A stretch of DNA of 45,489 bases from Roseibacillus ishigakijimensis (GTDB lineage Bacteria > Verrucomicrobiota > Verrucomicrobiia > Verrucomicrobiales > Akkermansiaceae), in contig NZ_JAENIO010000035.1 in the NCBI RefSeq assembly GCF_016595415.1, forward strand, positions 1-45,489, written 5' to 3'. Of this stretch, positions 20,564-28,830 are shown one piece after another (positions within the stretch are counted from its first letter, which is position 1; each line of letters opens with the position of its first letter). The position numbers and the translations under genes are program-made. The notes beneath the pieces were generated by a model that did not search any database, was not told the DNA's origin, and saw only the letters and a program-made list of their open reading frames with translations.

Positions 20564-22057
20564 ATGTCTGCCACTGCCCAGAATTCCGATCCCAAGGACG
20601 CCAAGTTGCGTGCCGATATCGACCGCTCTTTGCGGCACCCCGTGATGTTTTTCTTCACGAGCGGAGCCCTCTGGTTGCTCGTCACGGTCTTGCTTGGATT
20701 TGCCGCCTCCTTCAAAAGCCATTCGCCCGACTTTCTTGGTGATGCGGCTTGGGCGACCACCGGTCGTCTTTCTCTCGCCCATGAGAACGTCTTTATCTAC
20801 GGCTGGGCCTGCCAGGCGGCCTTCGGGGCCATCATTTGGCTTATGTCCCGCCTCTGCCGGAAGGAGTGTCGCAATGGCATTCTTATTCTCCTTGCCGGTC
20901 ACGTCTGGAACTTCGCGGTGACCTTCGGGCTCATCGGGATCCTCGGTGGCGCGAGCAGTGGGGTCACGTGGATGGCCTTCCCGACCTTCCTCTGGCCGGT
21001 ATTCTTTGTCGCTTACCTCTGCATCACCATCTGGTCGGTGATTCAGTTCCAGGTCCGCGAAGCCGGACACGTCTATGTCTCACAGTGGTATCTCCTTGCC
21101 GCTCTCATCGCTTTTCCCTGGATTTTCCTGAGCTCACACCTCTTCGTCTTCGTCTTTGACGGCCATCCTCTTATGAAGGCCGCCGTCTCGGAGTGGTATC
21201 GTTCCGGTTTGGTCTTCCTTTTCTTTGCTCCCGTGGGCATTGCTTCCGCTTACTACCTCGCTCCCAAGGTGACCGGGCGCCCCGTGCACAGCTACCACCT
21301 CGCCATGTTCGGCTTCTGGTCCCTGATGGTCATCGCTCCATGGGCGGGCTTCCAGAAGTTGGCTGGAGCTCCCATTCCGCGCTTCTTGCCTTACGTCGGC
21401 GCTGCCGCGACCGTTCTTTTCCTCATTCCTGCCTTGGCCGTTGCGGTGAACATTCTCCGCACCATCCTCGACGATGAAAGTGGAGCCGCTTCCCACAGCC
21501 CCTCCCTTCGCTTCACGATTGGTGGAATGGTTGGCATGCTCATTCTCGGCTTCCTCGGCCTGGTGCTCAATATGAGCGGGATTCTTGCCGCGACCCAATT
21601 CAGCCTCACTGGATACGGTCTCGATATTCTCGCGCTCTATGGCTTCTTCAGCATGTGTGCCTTCGGCCTCATCTACTTTGTCGTGCCTCGGGTCACCCGT
21701 CGCGAGTGGTTGTCCAAGCGATTCATCACCAGCCATTTTTACCTCTCCCTTTATGGAGTAGCGGCCGTGGTTCTCTTCTCTGTGATTGGTGGCTGGTTCC
21801 AAGGGGGAGCGCAAAATGATGCCGATGCTCCTTGGGCGGACGCGGCCACCTTTGGCCGGGCCTACGCGGTGGGCACAACCATGGCATGGCTCTTCATTTC
21901 GCTTGCCAACATCATTTTCCTTTCCCACCTCCTTCTCATGTGGGCGCGACTGGGTCGTCGCAGCACCCATCCCACCTTGCTCGACCATGGGCACCACACC
22001 GTTTCTCCCCACGGCCCGGAAGGAGACATCGAAGAAATCCAAGCAGCTAAGGCATAA
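20564..22057 (+). CDS. CcoN-like (cbb3 subunit I) protein lacking catalytic metal ligands
   Basis: A 497-residue membrane protein with about twelve segments that follows the cbb3 oxidase subunit I along its length. Shared landmarks are the TM2 histidine (SLAHENVFIYGW, His73), HVYVSQWY, PKVTGRPVHSYHL, FWSLMVIAPWAG, FGLIYFVVPRV and TSHFYLS. The catalytic histidines are gone. The family GHNAV is RSGLV here (Ser214 at the CuB His). The family HHLH after WAG is QKLA (Gln264, Lys265). The family GHVH is GLDI (Leu353, Ile355) at the heme ligands. It therefore cannot hold a normal CuB-heme centre. The frame is intact, with downstream ccoO- and ccoP-like genes, so this is a conserved-looking but non-catalytic protein, not a decaying pseudogene. 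Confidence 0.85.
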   Translation: MSATAQNSDPKDAKLRADIDRSLRHPVMFFFTSGALWLLVTVLLGFAASFKSHSPDFLGDAAWATTGRLSLAHENVFIYGWACQAAFGAIIWLMSRLCRKECRNGILILLAGHVWNFAVTFGLIGILGGASSGVTWMAFPTFLWPVFFVAYLCITIWSVIQFQVREAGHVYVSQWYLLAALIAFPWIFLSSHLFVFVFDGHPLMKAAVSEWYRSGLVFLFFAPVGIASAYYLAPKVTGRPVHSYHLAMFGFWSLMVIAPWAGFQKLAGAPIPRFLPYVGAAATVLFLIPALAVAVNILRTILDDESGAASHSPSLRFTIGGMVGMLILGFLGLVLNMSGILAATQFSLTGYGLDILALYGFFSMCAFGLIYFVVPRVTRREWLSKRFITSHFYLSLYGVAAVVLFSVIGGWFQGGAQNDADAPWADAATFGRAYAVGTTMAWLFISLANIIFLSHLLLMWARLGRRSTHPTLLDHGHHTVSPHGPEGDIEEIQAAKA

Positions 22058-22690
22058 ATGAAGTTCAAAGCATTTCTAGGCGGCCTCACCGTGGCCTTCG
22101 GTCTTCCCTGGGTTCTTGCAGTCGCAATTCCCTACGGCAAAATGGCAAATCTCGAGCCCGTTCGATTCGATGAAAACGTCGATGGCTTCGAGGGAGTCTA
22201 CGAGTTCAAGCGCAGTGGTCGCACCGATGGGGCCGGCATCTATGCCGCCAACGGTTGTGCCCTCTGTCACACCCAGTTGATTCGACCCAGCTTCGCCGGA
22301 ACCGACATGTATCGGGAGGATTGGGCGGGCATTCCGGCCGACCCCTCCAATGGCATCGAGGATAGCCGCCGGGAGACTAATCCCTACGACTTTGCCGGGG
22401 AGAAATTCGCCTACATCGGCCAGTCCCGAGTTGGACCCGATTTGAGCAATGTGGCCATTCGCGCTGCCAAGCGGGGTCAAGCCGAAGGAATCACCGCCAA
22501 GCAGTGGTTGCTCGAGCACCTCTACAACCCGCGCAATTACGACTACCAGTCGGTTTGTCCTTCCGTTTCCTTCCTCTTCGAGGGGAGTGCCGACAAGCCC
22601 AAGTCTGACGCCAAAGCCTTGGCCGATTACCTCCTTTCCATGCGGAAAGACAATGTTATTCCCAAGTCCCTCAATCCCCGCGAATACTAA
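22058..22690 (+). CDS. CcoO-like membrane cytochrome c with Cys at the axial Met position
   Basis: A 210-residue protein with an N-terminal membrane anchor (about 5-25) and one c-heme site, CALCH (67-71), followed by TQLIRP as in CcoO/FixO. The later RVGPDLSNV and WLLEHLYNPRN also match CcoO. In the family the axial ligand lies in a segment like SNMPAY. Here the aligned, gap-free segment is SVCPSV, with Cys167 in place of Met. It starts directly after the ccoN-like stop (TAA ATG). It probably remains an electron carrier but with unusual heme ligation. Confidence 0.87.
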   Translation: MKFKAFLGGLTVAFGLPWVLAVAIPYGKMANLEPVRFDENVDGFEGVYEFKRSGRTDGAGIYAANGCALCHTQLIRPSFAGTDMYREDWAGIPADPSNGIEDSRRETNPYDFAGEKFAYIGQSRVGPDLSNVAIRAAKRGQAEGITAKQWLLEHLYNPRNYDYQSVCPSVSFLFEGSADKPKSDAKALADYLLSMRKDNVIPKSLNPREY

Positions 22691-22709
22691 GCACTTTTTC
22701 TCCTGAACC

Positions 22710-23492
22710 ATGTCTGACCAAGACCCCAACGCGCGGCTCCGGCCCGATCTCGACGAAGATACAAATGTGGGCGAGACCCATGCGGTCTTCGAAGGTGCCA
22801 CCGCCGCCACCATCCGCGAGCGCCGTCTCCACGAGAACGGCATGGAACCCGTTCCTCTTTGGCTCTTCCTCTTTGCAGGCCTGGCCCTGCTGGTCGGAGG
22901 CGTTGTTCTCGCCAGCGGTGGCCGCTTATTCGACTACGGCCAGGACAGTATGTGGGCCAATGAGTGGATCCCGGCGGCGGCTAAAGACGACGGCCCTCCC
23001 ACCGAAGGGGAGATTCTTCCTTTCTTCATCAGCCAGGGTGCCAAGACTTACGGCAAATGCGCCGGTTGTCACGGGGCCGATGGTGCTGGCGATGGTGCCA
23101 ACTACCCGCCTCTCGCGGGTTCCGAGTGGGTCACGGGCGAGAACACCGAGGCTCTGGGTCTGATCATTCTCAATGGTTTGACCGGTCCCATCGAGGTGGC
23201 TGGCAAGACTTGGAACAGCGTCATGCCGGCACAAGGTCCGCTTTCCGCCAAGGAGTTGGCTACTCTGATGACTTATCTCCGCAGTGGCCTCAACGAAGTG
23301 GGCGACATCGTTTCCGTGGTGCAAGCTGAGGAGCTCATTGCCCTCTACGAAGAGCGTGGCGCGGGTAGCCCGGTCACCGCGAGCGAACTGCAAAGCAGTC
23401 ACATGAAAATGGTCGCCGGAGATTCGGTCGATCCGACAACCGTTATTGATTTTGAAACCTACGAGCCCGTCGGCAGTGCCGGTGGCAACTAA
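22710..23492 (+). CDS. CcoP-like monoheme cytochrome c
   Basis: A 260-residue protein. An N-terminal cytoplasmic stretch (1-45) with HENGMEPVPLWL leads into one membrane segment (about 48-70). A single class I cytochrome c domain follows with CAGCH (117-121), PPLAGSEWV and a likely axial Met in NSVMPAQG. CcoP normally carries two hemes; this one has one and a longer C-terminal tail (about 190-260) without recognisable motif. It lies 19 bases after the ccoO-like gene and 24 before coxA. Confidence 0.88.
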   Translation: MSDQDPNARLRPDLDEDTNVGETHAVFEGATAATIRERRLHENGMEPVPLWLFLFAGLALLVGGVVLASGGRLFDYGQDSMWANEWIPAAAKDDGPPTEGEILPFFISQGAKTYGKCAGCHGADGAGDGANYPPLAGSEWVTGENTEALGLIILNGLTGPIEVAGKTWNSVMPAQGPLSAKELATLMTYLRSGLNEVGDIVSVVQAEELIALYEERGAGSPVTASELQSSHMKMVAGDSVDPTTVIDFETYEPVGSAGGN

Positions 23493-23516
23493 CCCCATTC
23501 TATTGAGATTCCCACG

Positions 23517-25424
23517 ATGAGCGCAGCAGCACCAACCGCAGACCATCATGGTCACGATGATCATCACCACGATGATCACAACCCCAACTTCTTGCAGAAG
23601 TATTTCTTCTCGACGGATCACAAGACGATTGGAATTCAATATGGTCTCGCCTCCTTGACCTTCCTCCTCATCGGATTCTTCCTGATGATGGTGATGCGTT
23701 GGTCCATTGCCTACCCGCACGAGCCGCTTCCCGCCTGGATGAGCTTCCTCTTCTCGGAAGATTGGAAAGCCCGTTGGTTGCAGGATGGCATGGTGAAAGG
23801 GGAGACCTACAACATGTTCGGTGCCATGCACGGCACCATCATGGTCTTCCTCGGGGTGGTTCCTCTCGGATTCGGAGCTTTCGGCAACTACGTGACTCCG
23901 CTCCAGATTGGTGCCCCTGACATGGCCTTCCCCCGTTTGAACATGATGAGCTTCTGGCTCTACTTCGTGGGTGGAGCGATGATGATGGCTTCCTTCTTCC
24001 TCGATACCGGCGCCGCGCAATCCGGTTGGACCAACTACTCGCCGCTGGCAGGGATCCAACAATCGACCGCCCCCAACCAATGGATGACGGGACAGACCTG
24101 GTGGCTCCTGGCCATGGTGTTCCTGATTTCCTCTTCGCTCTTGGGTTCCGTAAACTTCATCACGACCATCATCAACCTGCGAGCCAAAGGTCTCACCTGG
24201 ATGCGTTTGCCCTTCTTCGTCTGGGCCATGTTGGTGACCGGTTTCCTTCTTCTCCTGGCTTTCCCGCCTTTGGAAGCTGCTGCCCTCATGCAGTTCAGCG
24301 ACCGCATCTTCGGCTCTTCCTTCTTCATGCCCTCCGGTCTCGTCACCGGAAATGGGGCCCTCGAGCTGGCCGGTAGTGGTAGCCCGCTTCTTTACCAGCA
24401 CTTGTTCTGGTTCCTCGGACACCCGGAGGTGTATGTTCTCCTTCTGCCGGCCGTTGCCTGTGTCGCCGAAATCATTCCCTGCAACACCCGTAAGCCTCTT
24501 TGGGGATACCGTCCCATGGTCTGGTCGGTGATGATTCTCGGTTTCCTCAGCTTCATCGTGTGGGCTCACCACATGTATCTCACAGGCATGGGACCGGTCA
24601 TTTCGACTTTCTTCCAGACCACCACGGTTCTGATTTCGATTCCTTCCGTGATTTTGCTCACCTCGCTCATCATCTCGATGTGGGGTGGCTCCATCCGCTT
24701 CAATGTGCCCATGCTTTGGGCCACCGCCTTCATCCCCATGTTCGGGATTGGTGGTCTCACGGGTCTGCCGCTGGCCTTCAACCTGGTGGGCCTGCACTTG
24801 CACGACACCTACTACGTGATCGGTCACTTCCACTACGTGGTGGCTCCCGGTATTCTCTTCGGACTCTTTGCCGGTGTTTACCATTGGTATCCCAAGATCA
24901 CGGGTCGTTACATGAACAATCTCCTGGGTCACCTCCACTTTTGGCCGTCCCTGATTTTCATCAACCTCCTCTTCTTCCCCATGCTGGTGCAGGGGATGGC
25001 TGGATTCCACCGTCGTTGGTATAACGGGGGAGATGCTTACTTGGCCCAGGCGAGCGAAAGCGCCAACGTCTTCGGCAATACCGTCGAGCAATACCTCCCG
25101 CTCAATATTCTCATGTCAAATGCGGCCTTCTGGCTCGCACTGGCCCAAGTGCCTTTCATCATCAACGTCTTCGTGGCCTGGTTCCGCGGACGCAAAGTGG
25201 AGAATGACAACCCTTGGGATGCCACCACTTTGGAATGGGCAACTCCCACCCCTCCCGGACATGGCAACTTCACCTTCGAACCTGCGGTCTACCGGGGCCC
25301 TTACGAATATTCCCGCCCTGATTGCGGTGATGACTTCCTCCCGCAATGGAATGAACCTGTTAAAGTTGCGACTTCTGCGGACGACGAACAGATCGACTGC
25401 GATTCCAAGACTCCTGTGGCCTAA
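23517..25424 (+). CDS. coxA: aa3-type cytochrome c oxidase subunit I
   Basis: A 635-residue heme-copper oxidase subunit that reduces O2. All metal ligands are present: His105 (heme a), His302 with cross-linkable Tyr306 in GHPEVY, His351-His352 (CuB), and His437/His439 in GHFHYV. GHPEVY with Glu304 and Asp135 in IGAPDMAFPR indicate an A1-type D channel. The K-channel motif TGIK of the family is replaced by SVIL, so Leu380 stands where the lysine should be. The N-terminus is His/Asp-rich (ADHHGHDDHHHDDH). It is followed by coxC after 23 bases. Confidence 0.97.
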   Translation: MSAAAPTADHHGHDDHHHDDHNPNFLQKYFFSTDHKTIGIQYGLASLTFLLIGFFLMMVMRWSIAYPHEPLPAWMSFLFSEDWKARWLQDGMVKGETYNMFGAMHGTIMVFLGVVPLGFGAFGNYVTPLQIGAPDMAFPRLNMMSFWLYFVGGAMMMASFFLDTGAAQSGWTNYSPLAGIQQSTAPNQWMTGQTWWLLAMVFLISSSLLGSVNFITTIINLRAKGLTWMRLPFFVWAMLVTGFLLLLAFPPLEAAALMQFSDRIFGSSFFMPSGLVTGNGALELAGSGSPLLYQHLFWFLGHPEVYVLLLPAVACVAEIIPCNTRKPLWGYRPMVWSVMILGFLSFIVWAHHMYLTGMGPVISTFFQTTTVLISIPSVILLTSLIISMWGGSIRFNVPMLWATAFIPMFGIGGLTGLPLAFNLVGLHLHDTYYVIGHFHYVVAPGILFGLFAGVYHWYPKITGRYMNNLLGHLHFWPSLIFINLLFFPMLVQGMAGFHRRWYNGGDAYLAQASESANVFGNTVEQYLPLNILMSNAAFWLALAQVPFIINVFVAWFRGRKVENDNPWDATTLEWATPTPPGHGNFTFEPAVYRGPYEYSRPDCGDDFLPQWNEPVKVATSADDEQIDCDSKTPVA

Positions 25425-25447
25425 CTCACTGCTTTTCACCTGATATC

Positions 25448-27196
25448 ATGGAAATTCCCTACAACGTTACCCCTCGCAAGGATACCGGCCTTTACAATGC
25501 CAAAGTCGGCATCTGGCTGTTCCTGGCCTCGGAAGTGATGCTCTTTGGTGGCCTCTTCTCGGGTTATGTCTTCCTGCGTGTATATGCTGACTTCCCTTGG
25601 CCGGAGCGGACCCTTCCCATCGTGCCCGGATTGATCAACACCTTCATTCTGATCGCTTCTTCGGTGACGGTCGTCTTTGCCTGGGCATCGCTCAAGATGC
25701 GCAAGTGGCGGCAGTTCCAGGTCTATATGGTGATCACCCTGCTGTGTGCGGCAATCTTCATGGTCCTGAAGGCCTTCGAATATGACGCCAAGTGGAATCA
25801 CCAGGCCGTGCGCATGAAGGACTTCGTGGTCGTGGAAGGCCACACCCACAAATTCACCATCGATGGCGAGGGGCATTTGCACCACTACCATCCCGAAGAC
25901 GGGAAAAGCCAAGATAGCCATGACGAAGGTCAGGCGGTCAATGAGTTTGCTGAGAAAGGGTTTTATCTCACTGCCGCCAGCGGTGAGGCAGAAGCCCATG
26001 GGAGTGAGAATAAGAAGGGCGGTAAAGTTTCCGATCCCTTCGAGACCAACAAAATTGTCTTCAAGGGCAGCCGGTTGACCGTGGATCTCGAGAACTTCTA
26101 CGATCCCTTCATCCGGGACATCATGACCCAGGCCCAGAATCAGGGCAGCCAATTCACCCTCAGTGCCGATTTCGTCGGTCGCAAGTCCCACGAGGAATCC
26201 GAAGAGATTCTGGCTAAGAAGGGTGAGCTTCTCTCGCTGACCCTGCTGGACAAACTCAGCGAAACCCACCTCGCTGCCAAGGCGCACAATGCCAAGATCA
26301 AGACCGCCCAGAATCGGGATGCGTGGGCCAAGTTGCGCAAGAACCTCCCTGCGGAAGAGCGGAACAATCCCACCTATCTGCTGCGCGATCAGTTGGCCCC
26401 GGATGAAGAGTTCGACAAATTCATTGTGGAGAGCTCGTCCTCGGTGAGCTTCGAACTCGAGCCCGCCAAGACCTTCTATTTCCCACCACGCCGCGTGCGG
26501 GAAAGTGCGGATGCACTTTCCTTCAATGATGGCACGCTCATGCAAGGGGAATTGGATAGCAAGCACAGCGCCATCGAGATGGCTGCCGACGCCATCGACT
26601 TCCGTTTCGTTGCCCAGCGGGCTGAAGAGAAAGGAATCGACCCTGCCGAGGCCATCGAGAAAACCTGGCTCATGCAGAACAATCCTGAAGTGAAGGCCCT
26701 CTGGGAACAGCATTCTGCCAAGATCGCCAAATTGGAGGAGGAGCTGCTCAAGGAGCATGGCACCGACAAGAATGGCCAGCCCAAGCAGTTCCCGACCGAT
26801 ACCGAGCGCTACCGCATCACTTGGCAAGAGCTGGTGAACATGGGCGAAGGCAAAGAGGTGATGGGCGCGTTCAGCGGTTTCACCGGCCCCAGCCATACTG
26901 CGGACTATTCCAAGCATTTCCCCGAGCTGGTTATTCCACGGGAAGAAGTAAACCTGGAGTCCAAGTTTACTCCGCGTTGGAACAACTACTACGCCATCTA
27001 CTTCTTGATCACCGCCCTCCACGGTCTTCACGTCATTGGCGGAATCATCGTTCTCGGTCACTTCCTCTTCTTCGGTAAGAAGATTTACCTCAACAATCCC
27101 GAGCACCTCGCCAACCGGGTTGAAGTCGGCGGCCTTTTCTGGCACTTCGTTGACCTCGTCTGGATCTTCCTCTTCCCAATCCTCTACTTGATGTAA
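25448..27196 (+). CDS. coxC: Cytochrome c oxidase subunit III with a large internal insertion
   Basis: A 582-residue protein; bacterial CoxC of this five-TM type is usually around 200. Residues 1-113 hold the first three membrane segments (WLFLASEVMLFGGLFSGYVF, the PGLINTFILIASS helix, and the QVYMVITLL helix ending KAFEYD). Residues about 512-582 hold the last two (YFLITALHGLHVIGG and FWHFVDLVWIFLFP). In between, about 390 residues are hydrophilic, beginning with a His-rich stretch (GHTHKF, GHLHHYHPE) and continuing with mixed helical and charged sequence that I do not recognise. By the known subunit III topology this loop should face the periplasm. Confidence 0.93.
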   Translation: MEIPYNVTPRKDTGLYNAKVGIWLFLASEVMLFGGLFSGYVFLRVYADFPWPERTLPIVPGLINTFILIASSVTVVFAWASLKMRKWRQFQVYMVITLLCAAIFMVLKAFEYDAKWNHQAVRMKDFVVVEGHTHKFTIDGEGHLHHYHPEDGKSQDSHDEGQAVNEFAEKGFYLTAASGEAEAHGSENKKGGKVSDPFETNKIVFKGSRLTVDLENFYDPFIRDIMTQAQNQGSQFTLSADFVGRKSHEESEEILAKKGELLSLTLLDKLSETHLAAKAHNAKIKTAQNRDAWAKLRKNLPAEERNNPTYLLRDQLAPDEEFDKFIVESSSSVSFELEPAKTFYFPPRRVRESADALSFNDGTLMQGELDSKHSAIEMAADAIDFRFVAQRAEEKGIDPAEAIEKTWLMQNNPEVKALWEQHSAKIAKLEEELLKEHGTDKNGQPKQFPTDTERYRITWQELVNMGEGKEVMGAFSGFTGPSHTADYSKHFPELVIPREEVNLESKFTPRWNNYYAIYFLITALHGLHVIGGIIVLGHFLFFGKKIYLNNPEHLANRVEVGGLFWHFVDLVWIFLFPILYLM

Positions 27197-27202
27197 CACA
27201 CC

Positions 27203-27583
27203 ATGGCTGATTCTCCTGCAGAAATAAAAAAGGCTCAGAAGCTCTATTTGCTCATCGGGCTCACTCTCTTCTTCTTCACTGTCATTACAGTTGCGGTGGC
27301 GACGGTTGAAGCTCTCGACTTCGGCGGCCGCGGTTTCGACCATGTCGATGCCATCATCGGTTTGCTCATCGCGACCTTCAAGGCCTCCCTGGTGATGTTG
27401 ATCTTCATGCACTTGAACCACGAGAAGAAGTTGGTTTACTTCCTCTATGCCATGGCGATTGTCTTCGGTATTTGCCTGATGGGCTTGACCGGTTGGGCTT
27501 TCGAAGACCCGATTGAGTATGGCCAAGGCACCACCAGTGACAAGACCGGTTTCTACGACCCAACCAACACCCCTGAAGATTAA
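27203..27583 (+). CDS. coxD: Cytochrome c oxidase subunit IV (prokaryotic type)
   Basis: A 126-residue protein with three membrane segments (about 13-33, 47-70, 78-100) and the family signature ATFKASLVMLIFMHLNHEKKLVY. A C-terminal hydrophilic tail of about 25 residues follows. It starts 6 bases after coxC. It is an accessory structural subunit of the aa3 oxidase. Confidence 0.9.
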   Translation: MADSPAEIKKAQKLYLLIGLTLFFFTVITVAVATVEALDFGGRGFDHVDAIIGLLIATFKASLVMLIFMHLNHEKKLVYFLYAMAIVFGICLMGLTGWAFEDPIEYGQGTTSDKTGFYDPTNTPED

Positions 27584-27589
27584 AAACTC

Positions 27590-27793
27590 ATGTCACTGCG
27601 AGGATTTCATCTGGTATTCATCACCTTTGCCACCCTGCTCTGTGCGGGGGTGGCGGTCTGGAGCTTCGGCTTTGCCCCCCGTGACAGCGGGTGGATGGTG
27701 ACCGCTCTGGGGGTGATGATGGTTCTCGCTACCATCGCTCTTCCCGTCTATGGCATTCGCTTTTACCGCAAGGCGAAAGACCTGATTCTGTAA
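27590..27793 (+). CDS. Small two-TM protein of the oxidase operon
   Basis: A 67-residue protein with two hydrophobic segments (about 6-27 and 35-55) and a basic C-terminus (RFYRKAKDLIL). I recognise no family. It sits 6 bases after coxD and 11 before the next small gene, all co-directional, so a role as a minor oxidase subunit or assembly factor is likely from position alone. Confidence 0.7.
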   Translation: MSLRGFHLVFITFATLLCAGVAVWSFGFAPRDSGWMVTALGVMMVLATIALPVYGIRFYRKAKDLIL

Positions 27794-27804
27794 CTCCTCT
27801 CGCA

Positions 27805-28014
27805 ATGAACTTGACTCTCGCGTGCACCACTTGTGCCAAGGCTTTTCACGCTGTCGGCGGCAACGCGGCCGGCTTGGCCATCCTTTTCCTCCTCGTCGTG
27901 ATCGTGGCCGTCCTGGCCATGGTGGCGGTGGTGATGTTCCGCATGGCCCGCCGGGAGCAGGAGAACCTCGACCCGCGGTTTCAAGACGATTTCAATCCAC
28001 AAAGCACTCACTAA
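27805..28014 (+). CDS. Small single-TM protein with CTTC motif in the oxidase operon
   Basis: A 69-residue product. The start at 27805 lies after the preceding stop; a longer reading from 27691 would overlap the upstream gene. The N-terminus has Cys-Thr-Thr-Cys (residues 7-10), followed by a strong membrane segment (about 22-46) and a charged tail (RMARREQENLDPRFQDDF). The CXXC could bind metal or form a disulfide, but this is conjecture. It ends 3 bases before coxB. Confidence 0.65.
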   Translation: MNLTLACTTCAKAFHAVGGNAAGLAILFLLVVIVAVLAMVAVVMFRMARREQENLDPRFQDDFNPQSTH

Positions 28015-28017
28015 TAT

Positions 28018-28800
28018 ATGAAAGAATTTCTCGGCGTAACGGATAATTTCTCCATTCACGGAGGGGGCGTCGATCACATGATCGCTGTGATCCACTGGTT
28101 CATGTTGGCCCTTTTTGTGGGCTGGACTCTCTTTTTCCTCTTCACTCTCTGGCGTTTTGCCGCCCGCCGCAATCCCAAGGCCGATTACACGGGGGTCCGT
28201 AATCACGTGTCCACCCACCTTGAGGTCGGGGTGGTTGTGATTGAGGCTGTCCTCCTGTTGGGCTTTGCCTTCCCTCTCTGGCGCGAGCGCACTGATGACT
28301 ATGAGTCCATTCAAGCGAAGGACCCGGTGCGTGTGCGTGCCATCGGTTACCAGTTCGCCTGGAATTACCACTACCCGGGTGCGGATGGCAAATTCGGTCG
28401 CATCGACCTGCACCTCGCTTCCAATGTGGGTGACCCTTGCATTGATCCCGATGACCCGAACGGGTGGGATGATTTCACCACCTCGGTATTGAAGGTGCCC
28501 GTCGACAAGCCCTCCATCGTGATGGTGACTTCGACCGATGTGATTCACAACTACGCCATCGTCCCGATGCGGGTGCAGCAAGACGCCATTCCCGGGCAGG
28601 ACATTCCCATGTGGTTCACTCCCACCAAGCAGCTTGAGACCTATGTGGTCTGCGCCCAACTTTGCGGCGACCAGCACGCCAACATGCGGGGAACTATGGA
28701 GGTGGTGCGGCAGAGCTCCTTCGACTCTTGGGCCGCCGAGCAATCGGCTGCAGCGCTTGAACGCAATACGCCCCAAAAATCCGAGGTGGCTGCTCACTAA
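28018..28800 (+). CDS. coxB: Cytochrome c oxidase subunit II (CuA)
   Basis: A 260-residue protein with two membrane segments (about 25-45 and 70-88) and a periplasmic cupredoxin domain. CuA ligands are present: His177 (STDVIHNY), Cys212, Cys216, His220 and Met223 in CAQLCGDQHANM. Gln214 replaces the usual Glu, which binds through its backbone. The aromatic YQFAWNYHYP patch for electron entry is kept. Glu69, the K-channel entry residue of subunit II, is present even though CoxA lacks the channel lysine. No heme domain is fused, so electrons must come from a separate cytochrome. Unusually, coxB is the last gene. Confidence 0.96.
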   Translation: MKEFLGVTDNFSIHGGGVDHMIAVIHWFMLALFVGWTLFFLFTLWRFAARRNPKADYTGVRNHVSTHLEVGVVVIEAVLLLGFAFPLWRERTDDYESIQAKDPVRVRAIGYQFAWNYHYPGADGKFGRIDLHLASNVGDPCIDPDDPNGWDDFTTSVLKVPVDKPSIVMVTSTDVIHNYAIVPMRVQQDAIPGQDIPMWFTPTKQLETYVVCAQLCGDQHANMRGTMEVVRQSSFDSWAAEQSAAALERNTPQKSEVAAH

Positions 28801-28830
28801 GCGCTCTCTCCACTCTTGGTAACAATCTTC

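Noticed and set aside
20564-22057. The ccoN-like gene as a working cbb3 oxidase or NO reductase
   Set aside because: The CuB and heme histidines are absent at all expected positions, so neither activity is supported by sequence.
22926-25091. 721-codon minus-strand frame opposite ccoP-like and coxA
   Set aside because: Antisense shadow; the translation is His/Glu-rich because it reads Val/Met/Phe codons backwards.
25448-27196. A frameshift or assembly join making the long CoxC
   Set aside because: The reading frame is continuous with uniform codon use and the insert begins and ends at the loop boundary. No duplicate or partner sequence is seen nearby.
25436-27526. 696-codon minus-strand frame opposite coxC and coxD
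   Set aside because: I considered whether it, and not the CoxC insertion, is the real gene. The coxC frame is continuous with correct membrane segments on both sides of the insert, so the plus strand is favoured.
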